The notes beneath the pieces are model-generated. The model did not search any database. It was not told where the DNA came from and saw only the letters and a list, made by a program, of their open reading frames with translations. From B4-G1 sp964393895 (lineage in GTDB: Bacteria; Chloroflexota; Anaerolineae; B4-G1): 53,675 bases of DNA. Location of the stretch: contig CAYMWP010000012.1 of the NCBI GenBank assembly GCA_964393895.1, positions 1-53,675 of the forward strand, written 5' to 3'. Made by a program: the position numbers and the translations under genes. How positions within the stretch are numbered: position 1 is the first letter of the stretch; each line of letters opens with the position of its first letter. Shown here piece by piece: positions 34,994 through 43,000 of the stretch.

Positions 34994-37507
34994 TCAACTC
35001 GCCCTCTCGATCCTCAAGTCATACCGTTTACTGATCTCTAGCAGCGCATTAACCGCCGCGCTCGCGATGGCCGGCTCGGGGTCGTTCATCGCGGCTCGCA
35101 GCAATTCGACGTCGTCTGGGCGGCCGACTTGGGCCAGCATTTGCACTGCGTTCGAGCGAACCGACGTATTCCCGTCGCTCAAAGCACGTTGGAGCGCGCG
35201 CCGGGCCGCCTCACCTATTCCTACTCCCTCACCCAGAGCCGCCGCCCACGAAATCAACCAGGGCAATTGCCCAATCTCGGGCGGGGGTGCGATACCGGCG
35301 ACCTTTTCTTTTTCCTCTTTCATCTCCTCCAAAGCGGCCGCCGCCGCCGAGCGCACGATCCACTGCTCATCTTCCCGGGCCGCTTTCTCCAACTCCTCCC
35401 ACGCCCCCATCCGCGCCAATCCAAAGACCGCCCCTCGCCGGATGACTACATCCTCCGACTCGACCGCCTCTATCAGAATGGCTTTCCCCTGATCTCCACA
35501 TTGGGCTAACTTTTCGGCGGCCAGGGGGCGGAGCGCGTCGTCCCCTTCCAACAGCACGCGCTCCAGCCAACGTGTCGCGACATCCACGCTCATATACGCC
35601 AGCCCGCGCACGGCCGCCTCGCGCACCAGGAGAGCCTCATCTTCCAGCGCCGCCTCGAGTGCTGGCAGATCGGATTCCGTCGCTATCCGCGCCAGCCCCA
35701 GCACGGCGGCTGCGCGTGTTTGGTCGCTAGGGTGTTGCATCGCTTGTCTGAACAGATAGGCGACGCCGGGCATGTCGGTCGCCGCCAATGCTTCCGCCAG
35801 CGCCTGCTGGGCCTGCGCAGAATGGCCGGATCTGAGGAAAACGCGGGCCAATATGGCCATCGCCCCATTGCGCCAGGCGGCATCCTCTGGAGCCGCTCCG
35901 ATCCAGGAGCCGAGAGTACGGAGGCGCGTGTAGAACATATCGTCGGGGGTGCGCAACCACTCGGTCACCAGAGGTCCCATGTCACCCAGTTCGGCGTAAA
36001 AGCGCAACGTCTCGGCCCAACGAGGGGCGTTCAGCCATTCGAGCAGGGCGGCGGGTGCAACGGTGATTAACTGGCGCGCCGCCAGGTACGCTTGCCACAG
36101 CGAGTTAACGAAAGCATAGCGATCGTCGCCATACAGGTGAAGCAAGCCCCGCTCGCCGGTCAGCGCGCGAAAGACACGGGTGGTCGCGTTTGCCGGAAGC
36201 TCCTCGACGGGAGGGATGGCGGTCTCAATAGCTGCTTCGATGTCCTTGCGCGTGCAAGTTGTACGACCCTCCTGCCCAAGTTCTAGCGCCAGTTGCCCCA
36301 GCGCCACCCGGCCGGTCGCCGATATCCAAGCATCTTCTTCCCCTTCTTGCCACAGCAGCAACTCGAGCGCGCGGTCGAACAAGTGTGCTCGCCCGGCTGG
36401 CGCTTTTTGGTCCGCGAGATACACAAAAGCCCACACAGCCAATTCCAGCGGCAGGCTCGTCTTCCGTGCCGCGCTTTGCAGCTCGATCGTCAATTTGCGG
36501 GCGGAGACAGGAGGCTCTCCAGCCTCGGGAGTGTATGCTTCCACCCAGCGCCTCGCCAGTTCCTCGACCTGCATGACGTTCCACGGGGCCAGGGTGAGAG
36601 GAACAAAACCGGCTTCTATCAGAGGCGCATAGCCCCGCGTCCCCGCGCCGACCAGCCACAGGTTTCCCGGAAGGGCAGCGATCAGTTCGGCCAACCAACC
36701 CGTGGCCCGTTGGCGCTGCTGCGGCGGCAACTCGTCCCATCCGTCGGCAAGCACGATGGCCCGGCCAGCTTCCAGATATCGGCGCAGGACACCAGCCAGC
36801 CGGCCTTTGCCCCCGACGGCGGCCAGAGCTGCATTGACGAGACCTGTTACTGCGTCACCCTCTTGTGTGGCGCCTCTCGATTTGACCGGGGATTCCTCGT
36901 CTGTGCGCTCAAGATCCGTCTCGTCCCGCTCGTCCCAATCCATAGCCGAGAGCGGCACGTAGAGGGGCAATCGTTTCTGATCTGGCCACAGTGTTACCTC
37001 TGTCTCAACTGGTTCCATTGCGCTGCGAGCGCACAGGAGGGCCAGGTAAGCCAGCGAAGTGGTTTTCCCAGTCCCCGGTTCTCCCAATATCGCCAACTGC
37101 GGGTGGCCCCCCAGTATCCGGCTCAACGAGAACTCTTGCAAAGCAAGCGGTACAGGTTCAGGCTCTGGAGTGGATGGAGATGGTCGTGAAGGAGCGAAAA
37201 GCCTCGGCTCGACGAACACGGTATCCAATGGAGCCACGTGCGCCAAGGCGACCAGGGAGCGCATCCTGGCGACGACCAGTTCACGATAATGATCGTCGGC
37301 GCTGGAAAGCAGGCGCTGGCGCAAGCGGAGCAGCGGGGCTAACACAGCCTCCCAGCCCAGGCGCAACTCGTCGCGGAAGCGAAAAGCAAGCCAGGCCAGC
37401 AACAGAGCTACCCCTGCGCCGATCAATGCCGACCCGGCGTCAAAGCGCCAGGGCTTGGGAGCGGGTTGCAGCAAACAAGATGTGATGGAACAAGTGATTA
37501 AAAACAC
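34994..37507 (-). CDS. Membrane-anchored NACHT-type NTPase with HEAT repeats
   Basis: An 837-residue protein. A membrane helix lies near residues 27-44 after a short start, followed by a charged linker, then a STAND/NACHT NTPase: Walker A G-E-P-G-T-G-K-T (142-149), Walker B I-V-L-A-D-G-W-D-E-L (251-260) and G-A-G-T-R-G (288-293). A helical middle follows (about 320-590), then six or more HEAT-like repeats (about 590-830, units such as A-A-V-L-G-L-A-R-I and R-R-G-A-V-F-G-L-A-R-M). This is a signalling or sensing architecture; some bacterial NACHT proteins defend against phages, but no effector domain is seen here. GTG 37507 is tentative. The gene stands alone beside a mobile element. Confidence 0.8.
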   Translation of the reverse strand: MFLITCSITSCLLQPAPKPWRFDAGSALIGAGVALLLAWLAFRFRDELRLGWEAVLAPLLRLRQRLLSSADDHYRELVVARMRSLVALAHVAPLDTVFVEPRLFAPSRPSPSTPEPEPVPLALQEFSLSRILGGHPQLAILGEPGTGKTTSLAYLALLCARSAMEPVETEVTLWPDQKRLPLYVPLSAMDWDERDETDLERTDEESPVKSRGATQEGDAVTGLVNAALAAVGGKGRLAGVLRRYLEAGRAIVLADGWDELPPQQRQRATGWLAELIAALPGNLWLVGAGTRGYAPLIEAGFVPLTLAPWNVMQVEELARRWVEAYTPEAGEPPVSARKLTIELQSAARKTSLPLELAVWAFVYLADQKAPAGRAHLFDRALELLLWQEGEEDAWISATGRVALGQLALELGQEGRTTCTRKDIEAAIETAIPPVEELPANATTRVFRALTGERGLLHLYGDDRYAFVNSLWQAYLAARQLITVAPAALLEWLNAPRWAETLRFYAELGDMGPLVTEWLRTPDDMFYTRLRTLGSWIGAAPEDAAWRNGAMAILARVFLRSGHSAQAQQALAEALAATDMPGVAYLFRQAMQHPSDQTRAAAVLGLARIATESDLPALEAALEDEALLVREAAVRGLAYMSVDVATRWLERVLLEGDDALRPLAAEKLAQCGDQGKAILIEAVESEDVVIRRGAVFGLARMGAWEELEKAAREDEQWIVRSAAAAALEEMKEEKEKVAGIAPPPEIGQLPWLISWAAALGEGVGIGEAARRALQRALSDGNTSVRSNAVQMLAQVGRPDDVELLRAAMNDPEPAIASAAVNALLEISKRYDLRIERAS

Positions 37508-37636
37508 GCTTCGTTCCCGGTGATATATCCTCTGGTGACCGTTTCAGCCGTTAGCCAACTCTGTTTATGATAGTCGGATTCAGCGTGGATGTCAACTTTT
37601 TTCGCAAGATCAAATCCTGACATCTCTCAAGTTTAC

Positions 37637-37785
37637 TTAATTTGACAATGGCAATTAGACCTCCGAGGTCTCCGCAACCAATTTCGTTCGTCAAACAACT
37701 TGCGGAAGCCACGATTTTTGCTGCTCGAAGCTATTTTCTAGACCTCGGAGGTCTGAGATCGGCTAATGTGCCATTGTCAAGTTAA
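37637..37785. mobile_element. TTAA-bounded miniature inverted-repeat element
   Basis: TTAATTTGACAATGGCA at the left and TGCCATTGTCAAGTTAA at the right are near-perfect terminal inverted repeats, each ending in TTAA, which may be the target duplication. Two AGACCTC(C/G)GAGGTCT palindromes (37657-37671 and 37740-37754) lie just inside the ends. About 149 bases with no ORF. It sits between the NACHT start and the small-RNA promoter. Confidence 0.65.
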
Positions 37786-37810
37786 ACTTAAATTTGGTAC
37801 ACAAGTACCA

Positions 37811-37839
37811 TTGACTTGGAGCGTAAATTTCGTTAGAAT
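37811..37839 (+). promoter_or_regulatory. Near-consensus promoter of the small RNA
   Basis: TTGACT (37811-37816) and TAGAAT (37834-37839) are separated by exactly 17 bases. No coding region with a ribosome site follows before the terminator at 37916-37952. Confidence 0.75.
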
Positions 37840-37845
37840 ACAAGT

Positions 37846-37955
37846 GATGTTGGGATGGGACCCCGCCCCCCCAACCTACATCAAGAAGGTTGTTTGTGGT
37901 TACCCTCCTTTCGCGGGTTACGGCCTCCTCACTGAGGAGGCCGTAACCTTTTATG
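37846..37955 (+). ncRNA. Candidate small RNA of about 110 bases
   Basis: Transcription from the promoter above would begin near 37846 and end at a very strong terminator. The RNA opens with GATG-TTGGG that can pair with CCCAA...CATC, exposing a C-rich loop (CCCCGCCCCCC). A second segment, GGTTACCCTCC (37899-37909), duplicates the 5' arm of the terminator (GGTTAC...CCTCC) and could pair with its 3' arm instead. Two CCUCC motifs complementary to Shine-Dalgarno sequences suggest base-pairing with mRNAs. No known family was recognised. It converges on the zinc-ribbon gene. Confidence 0.55.
37916..37952 (+). terminator. Strong intrinsic terminator of the small RNA
   Basis: A perfect 15-base stem, GGTTACGGCCTCCTC with GAGGAGGCCGTAACC around an ACT loop, is followed by TTTT on the plus strand. 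Only A-rich sequence precedes and no T-run follows on the minus strand, so it serves the plus strand best; the convergent zinc-ribbon gene could use it weakly. Confidence 0.85.
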
Positions 37956-37962
37956 TTATCCA

Positions 37963-38661
37963 TCAGGCGTTCACTATGATACGCTCACAGTTCCCACAAT
38001 AGACCAGTTCCCCCTCACGCAGGTGCCATTCTAGATTGGGCGACACCTTGATACCACACCCGCCGCACGAGCCTTTATGCATCTGTACTACGGCCACCCC
38101 CCCTTTTCTGCGCCGCAGGGCCTGGTATGTGGTCATATCCCCTGGCTCTATTTTGGGCAACAATTCGACCCGCGCCTGATTGATCTCGGCTAGATTTCTC
38201 TGCAACTCTTCTTGCTCGGCCAGCAAATCCACCTGCCGAGTCTCCCGACAAGTTCGCGTCTCTTCAAAGTGCTCCAGGGCTTGAGTGTGACTATCCTCTG
38301 CTTCCTCCAGTTCGATCATCGCTTCCAGCAGATCGTCCTCTAGCTTTTGCCTGCGCCGTTGGAGAGCAGCGACCTTGTCTTGTAAATCCGTCAGTTCCTT
38401 GGGGTTCTTTACCGTACCACTATAGAGCCGCTGTTCGGAGCGGGTGATCTCGTCCGAGATGCCTCGAATTTCCAATTCCAGATCCTGTTGATGGACTTTG
38501 GATTTACGAACCAGCGTTTGGGCGCTCTCCAATGCGCGACGCGCCTGTTGCAACGCTTCGTCTTCCCCTAGTGCGGCCTCCACTCCCCTCAAGCGGCGTT
38601 GCTTGGCATCTTTTTCACTATCCAGGCATTGCAGGCGATATAGGTCGCTCCCCTTTGTCAT
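37963..38661 (-). CDS. Coiled-coil protein with C-terminal zinc ribbon (DUF164/CdsZ-like)
   Basis: A 232-residue protein: a long charged coiled coil (about 1-170), then a C4 zinc ribbon, C-G-G-C-G near residue 200 and C-G-N-C-E near 223, separated by V-S-P-N-L-E-W. This is the HP0958/CT398 architecture, whose members bind varied partners (flagellar, secretion or RNA factors). Here no such system is next to it. ATG at 38661 is chosen over 38688 because a G-rich ribosome site precedes it and the longer frame runs into the upstream terminator. Confidence 0.88.
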   Translation of the reverse strand: MTKGSDLYRLQCLDSEKDAKQRRLRGVEAALGEDEALQQARRALESAQTLVRKSKVHQQDLELEIRGISDEITRSEQRLYSGTVKNPKELTDLQDKVAALQRRRQKLEDDLLEAMIELEEAEDSHTQALEHFEETRTCRETRQVDLLAEQEELQRNLAEINQARVELLPKIEPGDMTTYQALRRRKGGVAVVQMHKGSCGGCGIKVSPNLEWHLREGELVYCGNCERIIVNA

Positions 38662-38684
38662 TGGCTGCCCCCCCTGATTAAGAA

Positions 38685-38717
38685 ACAAAAAAGCCCAATG
38701 CTCCAGGCATCAGGCTT
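38685..38717 (-). terminator. Terminator downstream of lgt
   Basis: On the minus strand AAGCCTGATGC pairs with GCATTGGGCTT around CTGGA and is followed by TTTTTTG. It separates the lgt unit from the zinc-ribbon gene. The GCATCAGGCTT arm is repeated at about 38748-38758. Confidence 0.75.
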
Positions 38718-38749
38718 ACAGGTGGTCACTCATACGACGTTCACCAGCA

Positions 38750-39628
38750 TCAGGCTTCTGACTCCGACTCTGGCACAGTTTCGGCGTCATCTGAGGCCGG
38801 CGTCAGGGTTCTGGCCCTGGCATGCCGCACGATCAAGATCGTCACTCCGCCCACCACGCAAATGATGGCAAACAGTTGCGCAGCCGCGATGGGACCGATC
38901 ATCCAGGCGTCAGGGCGAAAGTACTCGACGAAAAAGCGGCCCAGGGGATAGCCGATGATGTAACCTATGAGGATGTCTCCTTCCAGCAACTGCTCCTTCA
39001 ATCTGTGCGCGATCAGCGCCAGGGTAACGAACAGCAGCAGGCACCACAGCGATTCGTACAGAAAAGTGGGGTGAAAGAGGGTCTCCGGTGGATAGGTGAC
39101 CAGGTCGTTGTAGGGGACGATGCGATGCGGCGGGTCAATTATCAGCCCCCAGGATGAGTTGGTCGGCGGCCCATATAGTTCCTGGTTGATAAAGTTACCC
39201 CAGCGGCCAATGAATTGGCCCAGGGCCAACCCCGGCGCTCCATAGTCGAGCCATTTTAGCGGGCGCAGTTTAGCGCGCCAGGCGTAGAGCAACACACCCA
39301 GCGCACCCCCGGCAATGGCTCCATAGATGCCCAACCCGCCATGCCAGATGTAGAGTATCTCGATGGGATGCTCGCGGTAATAGCTCCAACCAACCATCCC
39401 GCCTTCAGGCTCGGAAAAGACGTGGTAGAGTCGGGAACCGATGATAGCCAAGACGATGGCAACGATGAGTCCGTTCCAGACGTGATCGGGATTCTCGCCA
39501 TCCTGCTTGACCCGCCAGGAGGCATAGACAGCACCTAGCATCACACCGGTGACGATCAAGACACCGTACCAGTGAACGCCAAAGTCTGGGCCGAAACGAA
39601 TAAGAAAGGGATCAAATGGTGGCTTCAT
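38750..39628 (-). CDS. lgt: Prolipoprotein diacylglyceryl transferase
   Basis: A 292-residue, seven-helix enzyme that attaches diacylglycerol to the lipobox cysteine of prelipoproteins. Seen are HWYGVLI near residue 19, R-L-Y-H-V-F-S-E, I-W-H-G-G-L-G-I-Y-G near 95 and G-R-W-G-N-F-I-N-Q-E-L-Y-G-P-P (about 139-153, the family signature). An F-V-E-Y-F-R-P-D block follows. ATG at 39628 has AGGAG upstream and is preferred over 39646. Confidence 0.97.
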   Translation of the reverse strand: MKPPFDPFLIRFGPDFGVHWYGVLIVTGVMLGAVYASWRVKQDGENPDHVWNGLIVAIVLAIIGSRLYHVFSEPEGGMVGWSYYREHPIEILYIWHGGLGIYGAIAGGALGVLLYAWRAKLRPLKWLDYGAPGLALGQFIGRWGNFINQELYGPPTNSSWGLIIDPPHRIVPYNDLVTYPPETLFHPTFLYESLWCLLLFVTLALIAHRLKEQLLEGDILIGYIIGYPLGRFFVEYFRPDAWMIGPIAAAQLFAIICVVGGVTILIVRHARARTLTPASDDAETVPESESEA

Positions 39629-39817
39629 AGTTTTCTCCTGTCGCAAATGTGCGATAGATTATACCACAATGACGTTCTCCTTACCAGATTTGTACTCTCT
39701 CCAAGCGATCAGGAACGACACCATCGGGTGGTCGGGTTCACCCTGCTGCCTGAGCGAGCGGCACGGCGAGTACAGGCAGACCCAGTAGACACAGGGCCTG
39801 GGAACAGTTGGCGACAT

Positions 39818-40615
39818 CTAGGGCCGGCGACTCTCAACGAACGCGACCGGATCCAGGTAGCCGTAAAAGTCCGGGTGAGCGCGGAGCGGGTCGTCGTCCC
39901 AGGTGTACCCCACCCCGGCGACGCGGCCATTGCACGTACCCCGCGCGCCCGCCGTCCCCGCCGGGAACAGATTCGAACCATCGCGGAAGGAGCGCATCTC
40001 CCAGTGCAGGTGGCTGTTGAACCCTTTATCGTAGACAACGGCGATCACTTGCCCACGCGCCACCAACTGGCCTTCCCGCACCTGCACGTGGGAGACGTGC
40101 CAGTAAACAGAGTAAACCCGAGATTCATCTGTCAGTCGGTGCTCGACGACGACGATGTGGCCGTCGCTGCCGGCGTCCACGACGTAAAAGACGACCCCAC
40201 CGGCCACGGCGTGGACCGGAGCGTGAGTGGTCTGTCCCCAAGTGACCTGCCCCGCATCGTCGAGCGCGAACAGATCCACTCCAGCGTGGTAGAGTTGGCT
40301 GAAAGGAACAGTGCCGCCGCTGGCATCCCGAAAGCAATTGGAGCGATCGCCAAAGGCCGGGTTATGCACGCCGTAACGGGTGTTCGGCAGCGGGCCGTAG
40401 GATGCGGCCGGCTGCAGGGGGAAATCGAACCCGGCAGTGGCGGGCGGCGTGGGCCAGGGAGTGTAGGGCTGCACGGGAGGGAACGAGGGCAGCGGCGGGG
40501 GAACGAGTCCACTGAGATAATGCTCCCACACATAAGGCGCGGCGGTCAGGCACATGACGACCATGGCGATGAGGAGCACCACCAAGACGCGCCGACAGCC
40601 GCTCTCTCGCTGCAC
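39818..40615 (-). CDS. M23 family metallopeptidase
   Basis: A 265-residue protein with an N-terminal membrane helix (about 9-28), a Pro-rich linker (about 36-58) and an M23 domain. Zinc ligands are visible: Y-H-A-G-V-D-L (H-x-x-x-D near residue 110-114) and S-H-L-H-W-E (H-x-H, about 207-209), with V-Y-W-H-V-S-H between. It should cut cell-wall peptides outside the membrane. It follows the cupin gene by 4 bases. Confidence 0.92.
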   Translation of the reverse strand: MQRESGCRRVLVVLLIAMVVMCLTAAPYVWEHYLSGLVPPPLPSFPPVQPYTPWPTPPATAGFDFPLQPAASYGPLPNTRYGVHNPAFGDRSNCFRDASGGTVPFSQLYHAGVDLFALDDAGQVTWGQTTHAPVHAVAGGVVFYVVDAGSDGHIVVVEHRLTDESRVYSVYWHVSHVQVREGQLVARGQVIAVVYDKGFNSHLHWEMRSFRDGSNLFPAGTAGARGTCNGRVAGVGYTWDDDPLRAHPDFYGYLDPVAFVESRRP

Positions 40616-40619
40616 GCCG

Positions 40620-40943
40620 TTATTTGTACTCCGCGCGCAGTGGATACCAGGCGTCGAGGGCGACGGTGGGTTCGTCGAGGACGGTAGCGCCGTGGGGCAC
40701 GTCGGGCGGGCAGCAGACGCCGTCGCCGGCCCGCAGCACGCGCGTCTCGTCGCCCAGTGTGAACTCTATCGCCCCTTTCACCACGTAGGTGATCTGCTCG
40801 TGGGGATGGTCGTGCACCGGGATGACGCTGCCCGGCTCGAAAGTGAAAAAGGTCATCATGGCGTGTTCCAGGTAGACCGCCCGGCGCGCTACGCCCGGCA
40901 GCATGTCGGTTGCGGGTAGTTTGTTGACGGTGAAGAAAGACAT
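40620..40943 (-). CDS. Small cupin-domain protein
   Basis: A 107-residue single-domain cupin. Metal-ligand motifs are V-H-D-H-P-H-E-Q-I-T-Y-V (about 42-53) and P-P-D-V-P-H-G near 83. Substrate unknown; similar proteins bind sugars or act as small isomerases or dioxygenases. ATG at 40943 has AGGAG upstream; the longer frame to 41045 lies inside the next gene. Confidence 0.88.
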   Translation of the reverse strand: MSFFTVNKLPATDMLPGVARRAVYLEHAMMTFFTFEPGSVIPVHDHPHEQITYVVKGAIEFTLGDETRVLRAGDGVCCPPDVPHGATVLDEPTVALDAWYPLRAEYK

Positions 40944-40960
40944 TGGATATTCTCCTGCTT

Positions 40961-41914
40961 TCAGTGATTCTCCCAACCACTCATTTCCGCGAGTTTGACC
41001 GCCAGCCCCTCGATGTGCCGGCGATTCTCGATCTTTTCTCGCCACGCCGGCGGGATGGCCTCGATCCCCAGGTAGGCCCCGGAGACGGCGCCGGCCATCG
41101 CCCCCAGCGTATCCCGGTCGCCGCCGTTCAGGATGGCACAGAACAGACAGTTCTCGAAGGAGTGAGGATGGCGCAGGAAGGCATAGAGCGCAAAGGGCAA
41201 CGACTCGTGCACGGCCACGCTGCGCCCCAACTGCCTGGCTGCCTCCGACGCGGGCACACCTTGTACGATCAGCGTTCGGACCAGCGCCATCTTGTCCCGC
41301 ATCTCCGGCGTCCTAGCAACGTCCACGAGACCCTGGGAGAACTGCTCGAACGGGAACGGCTCCTGCGGGTCCAGCTTTACCGCCTGGGCGATGGCCTGGG
41401 CCAGGGTTGCAGCGCCGTCCACGCCGATGGGATGCGCGTGCGTCACCTCCGCCGAGAGCCGCGCCTGCTCGTAGAGGTCCGGCGCATGCCGCCTCTGCGG
41501 GTGGAAGAACAATCCCACCGGCGCAACCCGCATGGCCGCCCCGTTGCCGAACGAACCTTCTCCGCCGAACAGGCTCTGCGCTGCCTTGGCGTAGGACACA
41601 GCGCGCTGCCCCACCAGGTGGAAAATCGTGGGCGGCCCGGTCGCGTATCCCCGCCAAGGCTCGCGCTGAAAGTTGGCCCGGAAGGTATCCCCCAGGTGTT
41701 GTTGGTCGAGCCGGCCGACCTGGGTGATGGACTCGGCCAGACCAATCGCCATCGCGGTGTCGTCGGTGTAGACTAGGACGTCCTGTTGCGCGACCTCCGC
41801 GCGCAGAGCCGCCTCTCCCCAGCCTCGGAAGGCCAGTTCGCCGATGGCGTCGCCCAGCGCGCTGCCCACCATCCCGGCGATGAATTTGGATTCTAACACC
41901 TCGTTAGCCGTCAT
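40961..41914 (-). CDS. ADP-ribosylglycohydrolase (DraG-like)
   Basis: A 317-residue helical enzyme: G-S-A-L-G-D-A-I-G-E near residue 15, Y-T-D-D-T-A-M near 51, H-P-I-G near 150 and G-G-D-R-D-T-L-G-A-M-A-G-A near 275 give the paired metal sites of the family. It removes ADP-ribose from proteins or small molecules. ATG at 41914 has no Shine-Dalgarno, and the promoter at 41924-41951 puts transcription start within a few bases of it, so the mRNA is probably leaderless. Cupin, M23 and lgt genes follow in the same direction. Confidence 0.92.
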   Translation of the reverse strand: MTANEVLESKFIAGMVGSALGDAIGELAFRGWGEAALRAEVAQQDVLVYTDDTAMAIGLAESITQVGRLDQQHLGDTFRANFQREPWRGYATGPPTIFHLVGQRAVSYAKAAQSLFGGEGSFGNGAAMRVAPVGLFFHPQRRHAPDLYEQARLSAEVTHAHPIGVDGAATLAQAIAQAVKLDPQEPFPFEQFSQGLVDVARTPEMRDKMALVRTLIVQGVPASEAARQLGRSVAVHESLPFALYAFLRHPHSFENCLFCAILNGGDRDTLGAMAGAVSGAYLGIEAIPPAWREKIENRRHIEGLAVKLAEMSGWENH

Positions 41915-41923
41915 CCAGCCGTC

Positions 41924-41951
41924 ATTATATAGAATCCAAGTAAATGTGCAA
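41924..41951 (-). promoter_or_regulatory. Promoter giving a leaderless ADP-ribosylglycohydrolase mRNA
   Basis: On the minus strand TTGCAC (41951-41946) and TATAAT (41929-41924) are 16 bases apart. The -10 box ends 9 bases before the ATG at 41914, leaving no room for a ribosome-binding site. Confidence 0.6.
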
Positions 41952-42119
41952 GTCAAGACGCTGGAAGTTTGGGTGATCACCACAAGTATGCAGATGTCTA
42001 TTCGAGATGATCATTTTTTCACCATAAAGGCACGGAGGAGACTGAGCTAGGACATTTTTGTGTTTTCTCTGTGATGAGATGTAGAGTTGGGGAACTCTTA
42101 ACAGAACATTAACCCAAAG

Positions 42120-42148
42120 TTGACACTTTTTTAAGAAAACTGTATTAT
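42120..42148 (+). promoter_or_regulatory. Near-consensus promoter of the SPFH gene
   Basis: TTGACA (42120-42125) and TATTAT (42143-42148) are separated by 17 bases. The leader to 42201 ends in AGGAGGT. Confidence 0.8.
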
Positions 42149-42200
42149 TATTGTTAGGCACACAAGTGTATCAGGGAAAACCTACATCAGGAGGTCAATC

Positions 42201-42989
42201 ATGGGAGATTTAGCAGGGTTAGTTACCACGGGTGGTTGCTTTTTCATCGCTCTTTTTAGCGTTCTTGCCGTGTTGCTCAAGTCGGCCATCAAGCTGCTGT
42301 ACCAGTACGAGCGGGGCGTGGTCTTTATGCTGGGCAAGTACGCCGGGACGCGCGATCCTGGCATCACTTTTATCCTCCCCATCGTGCAGACGATGCGTAA
42401 GGTGGACATGCGCCTTCAGACCGCCGACATCCCCCGCCAGGAGGTGATGACCAAGGACAACATTCCTATGTTGGTCAACGCCGTGGTCTACTTCAAGGTC
42501 GTCAGTCCCGAGGACGTGATCATCAAGATCCAGGATCACGTGTTCGCGGTGCGCCAGTACACGCAGGCGGCGCTGCGGGACGTCATCGGCAACAGCGAGA
42601 TGGACTTTGTGCTCACCGAGCGGGAGCAGATCGCCGAGAGCATCAAAGAGATCGTGGATGCCGAGACCTCTGGCTGGGGCGTGGACGTCGAGTCCATCAA
42701 GATCCAGGAGGTCGAGTTGCCGGCCGAGATGAAGCGGGCCATGGCCAAGCAGGCGGAGGCGGAGCGGGAGCGCCGCGCGATGATCATCGCCTCACAGGGC
42801 GAGCTTTCCGCCTCGGAGAACCTGCGCATGGCGGCCGAGAACCTGGCCAAGAGCAAGGGCGCGCTGCATCTGCGCACGTTGCAGACGATCCGCGACATCG
42901 CCGCCGATCCCTCTGAAAAGATCATTCTCTTCGTACCCTCCGACCTGGGCCGCGCGCTCGGCTCCCTGGTCGAAGAACAGACGAACTGA
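42201..42989 (+). CDS. SPFH/band 7 protein, slipin (stomatin-like)
   Basis: A 262-residue protein with an N-terminal membrane segment (about 8-30), the SPFH core (Y-E-R-G-V-V-F-M-L-G-K, then D-M-R-L-Q-T-A-D-I-P-R-Q-E-V-M-T-K-D-N) and an Ala/Glu-rich coiled coil (about 170-225). The V-E-L-P-A-E-M-K-R-A-M-A-K-Q-A-E-A-E-R motif is the slipin hallmark. It should form membrane oligomers. The NfeD-type protease often found beside slipins is absent; a barrel protein follows after 11 bases. Confidence 0.93.
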   Translation: MGDLAGLVTTGGCFFIALFSVLAVLLKSAIKLLYQYERGVVFMLGKYAGTRDPGITFILPIVQTMRKVDMRLQTADIPRQEVMTKDNIPMLVNAVVYFKVVSPEDVIIKIQDHVFAVRQYTQAALRDVIGNSEMDFVLTEREQIAESIKEIVDAETSGWGVDVESIKIQEVELPAEMKRAMAKQAEAERERRAMIIASQGELSASENLRMAAENLAKSKGALHLRTLQTIRDIAADPSEKIILFVPSDLGRALGSLVEEQTN

Positions 42990-43000
42990 GCGACAGTGTG

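Noticed and set aside
34994..37507. Lipoprotein signal on the NACHT protein (I-T-S-C)
   Set aside because: The segment before the Cys is only ten residues and has no basic n-region, so a simple membrane helix at residues 27-44 is the better reading.
37766..38002. 78-residue ORF across the small-RNA locus
   Set aside because: It runs through the terminator hairpin and the miniature element, lacks a ribosome site and has no protein-like composition.
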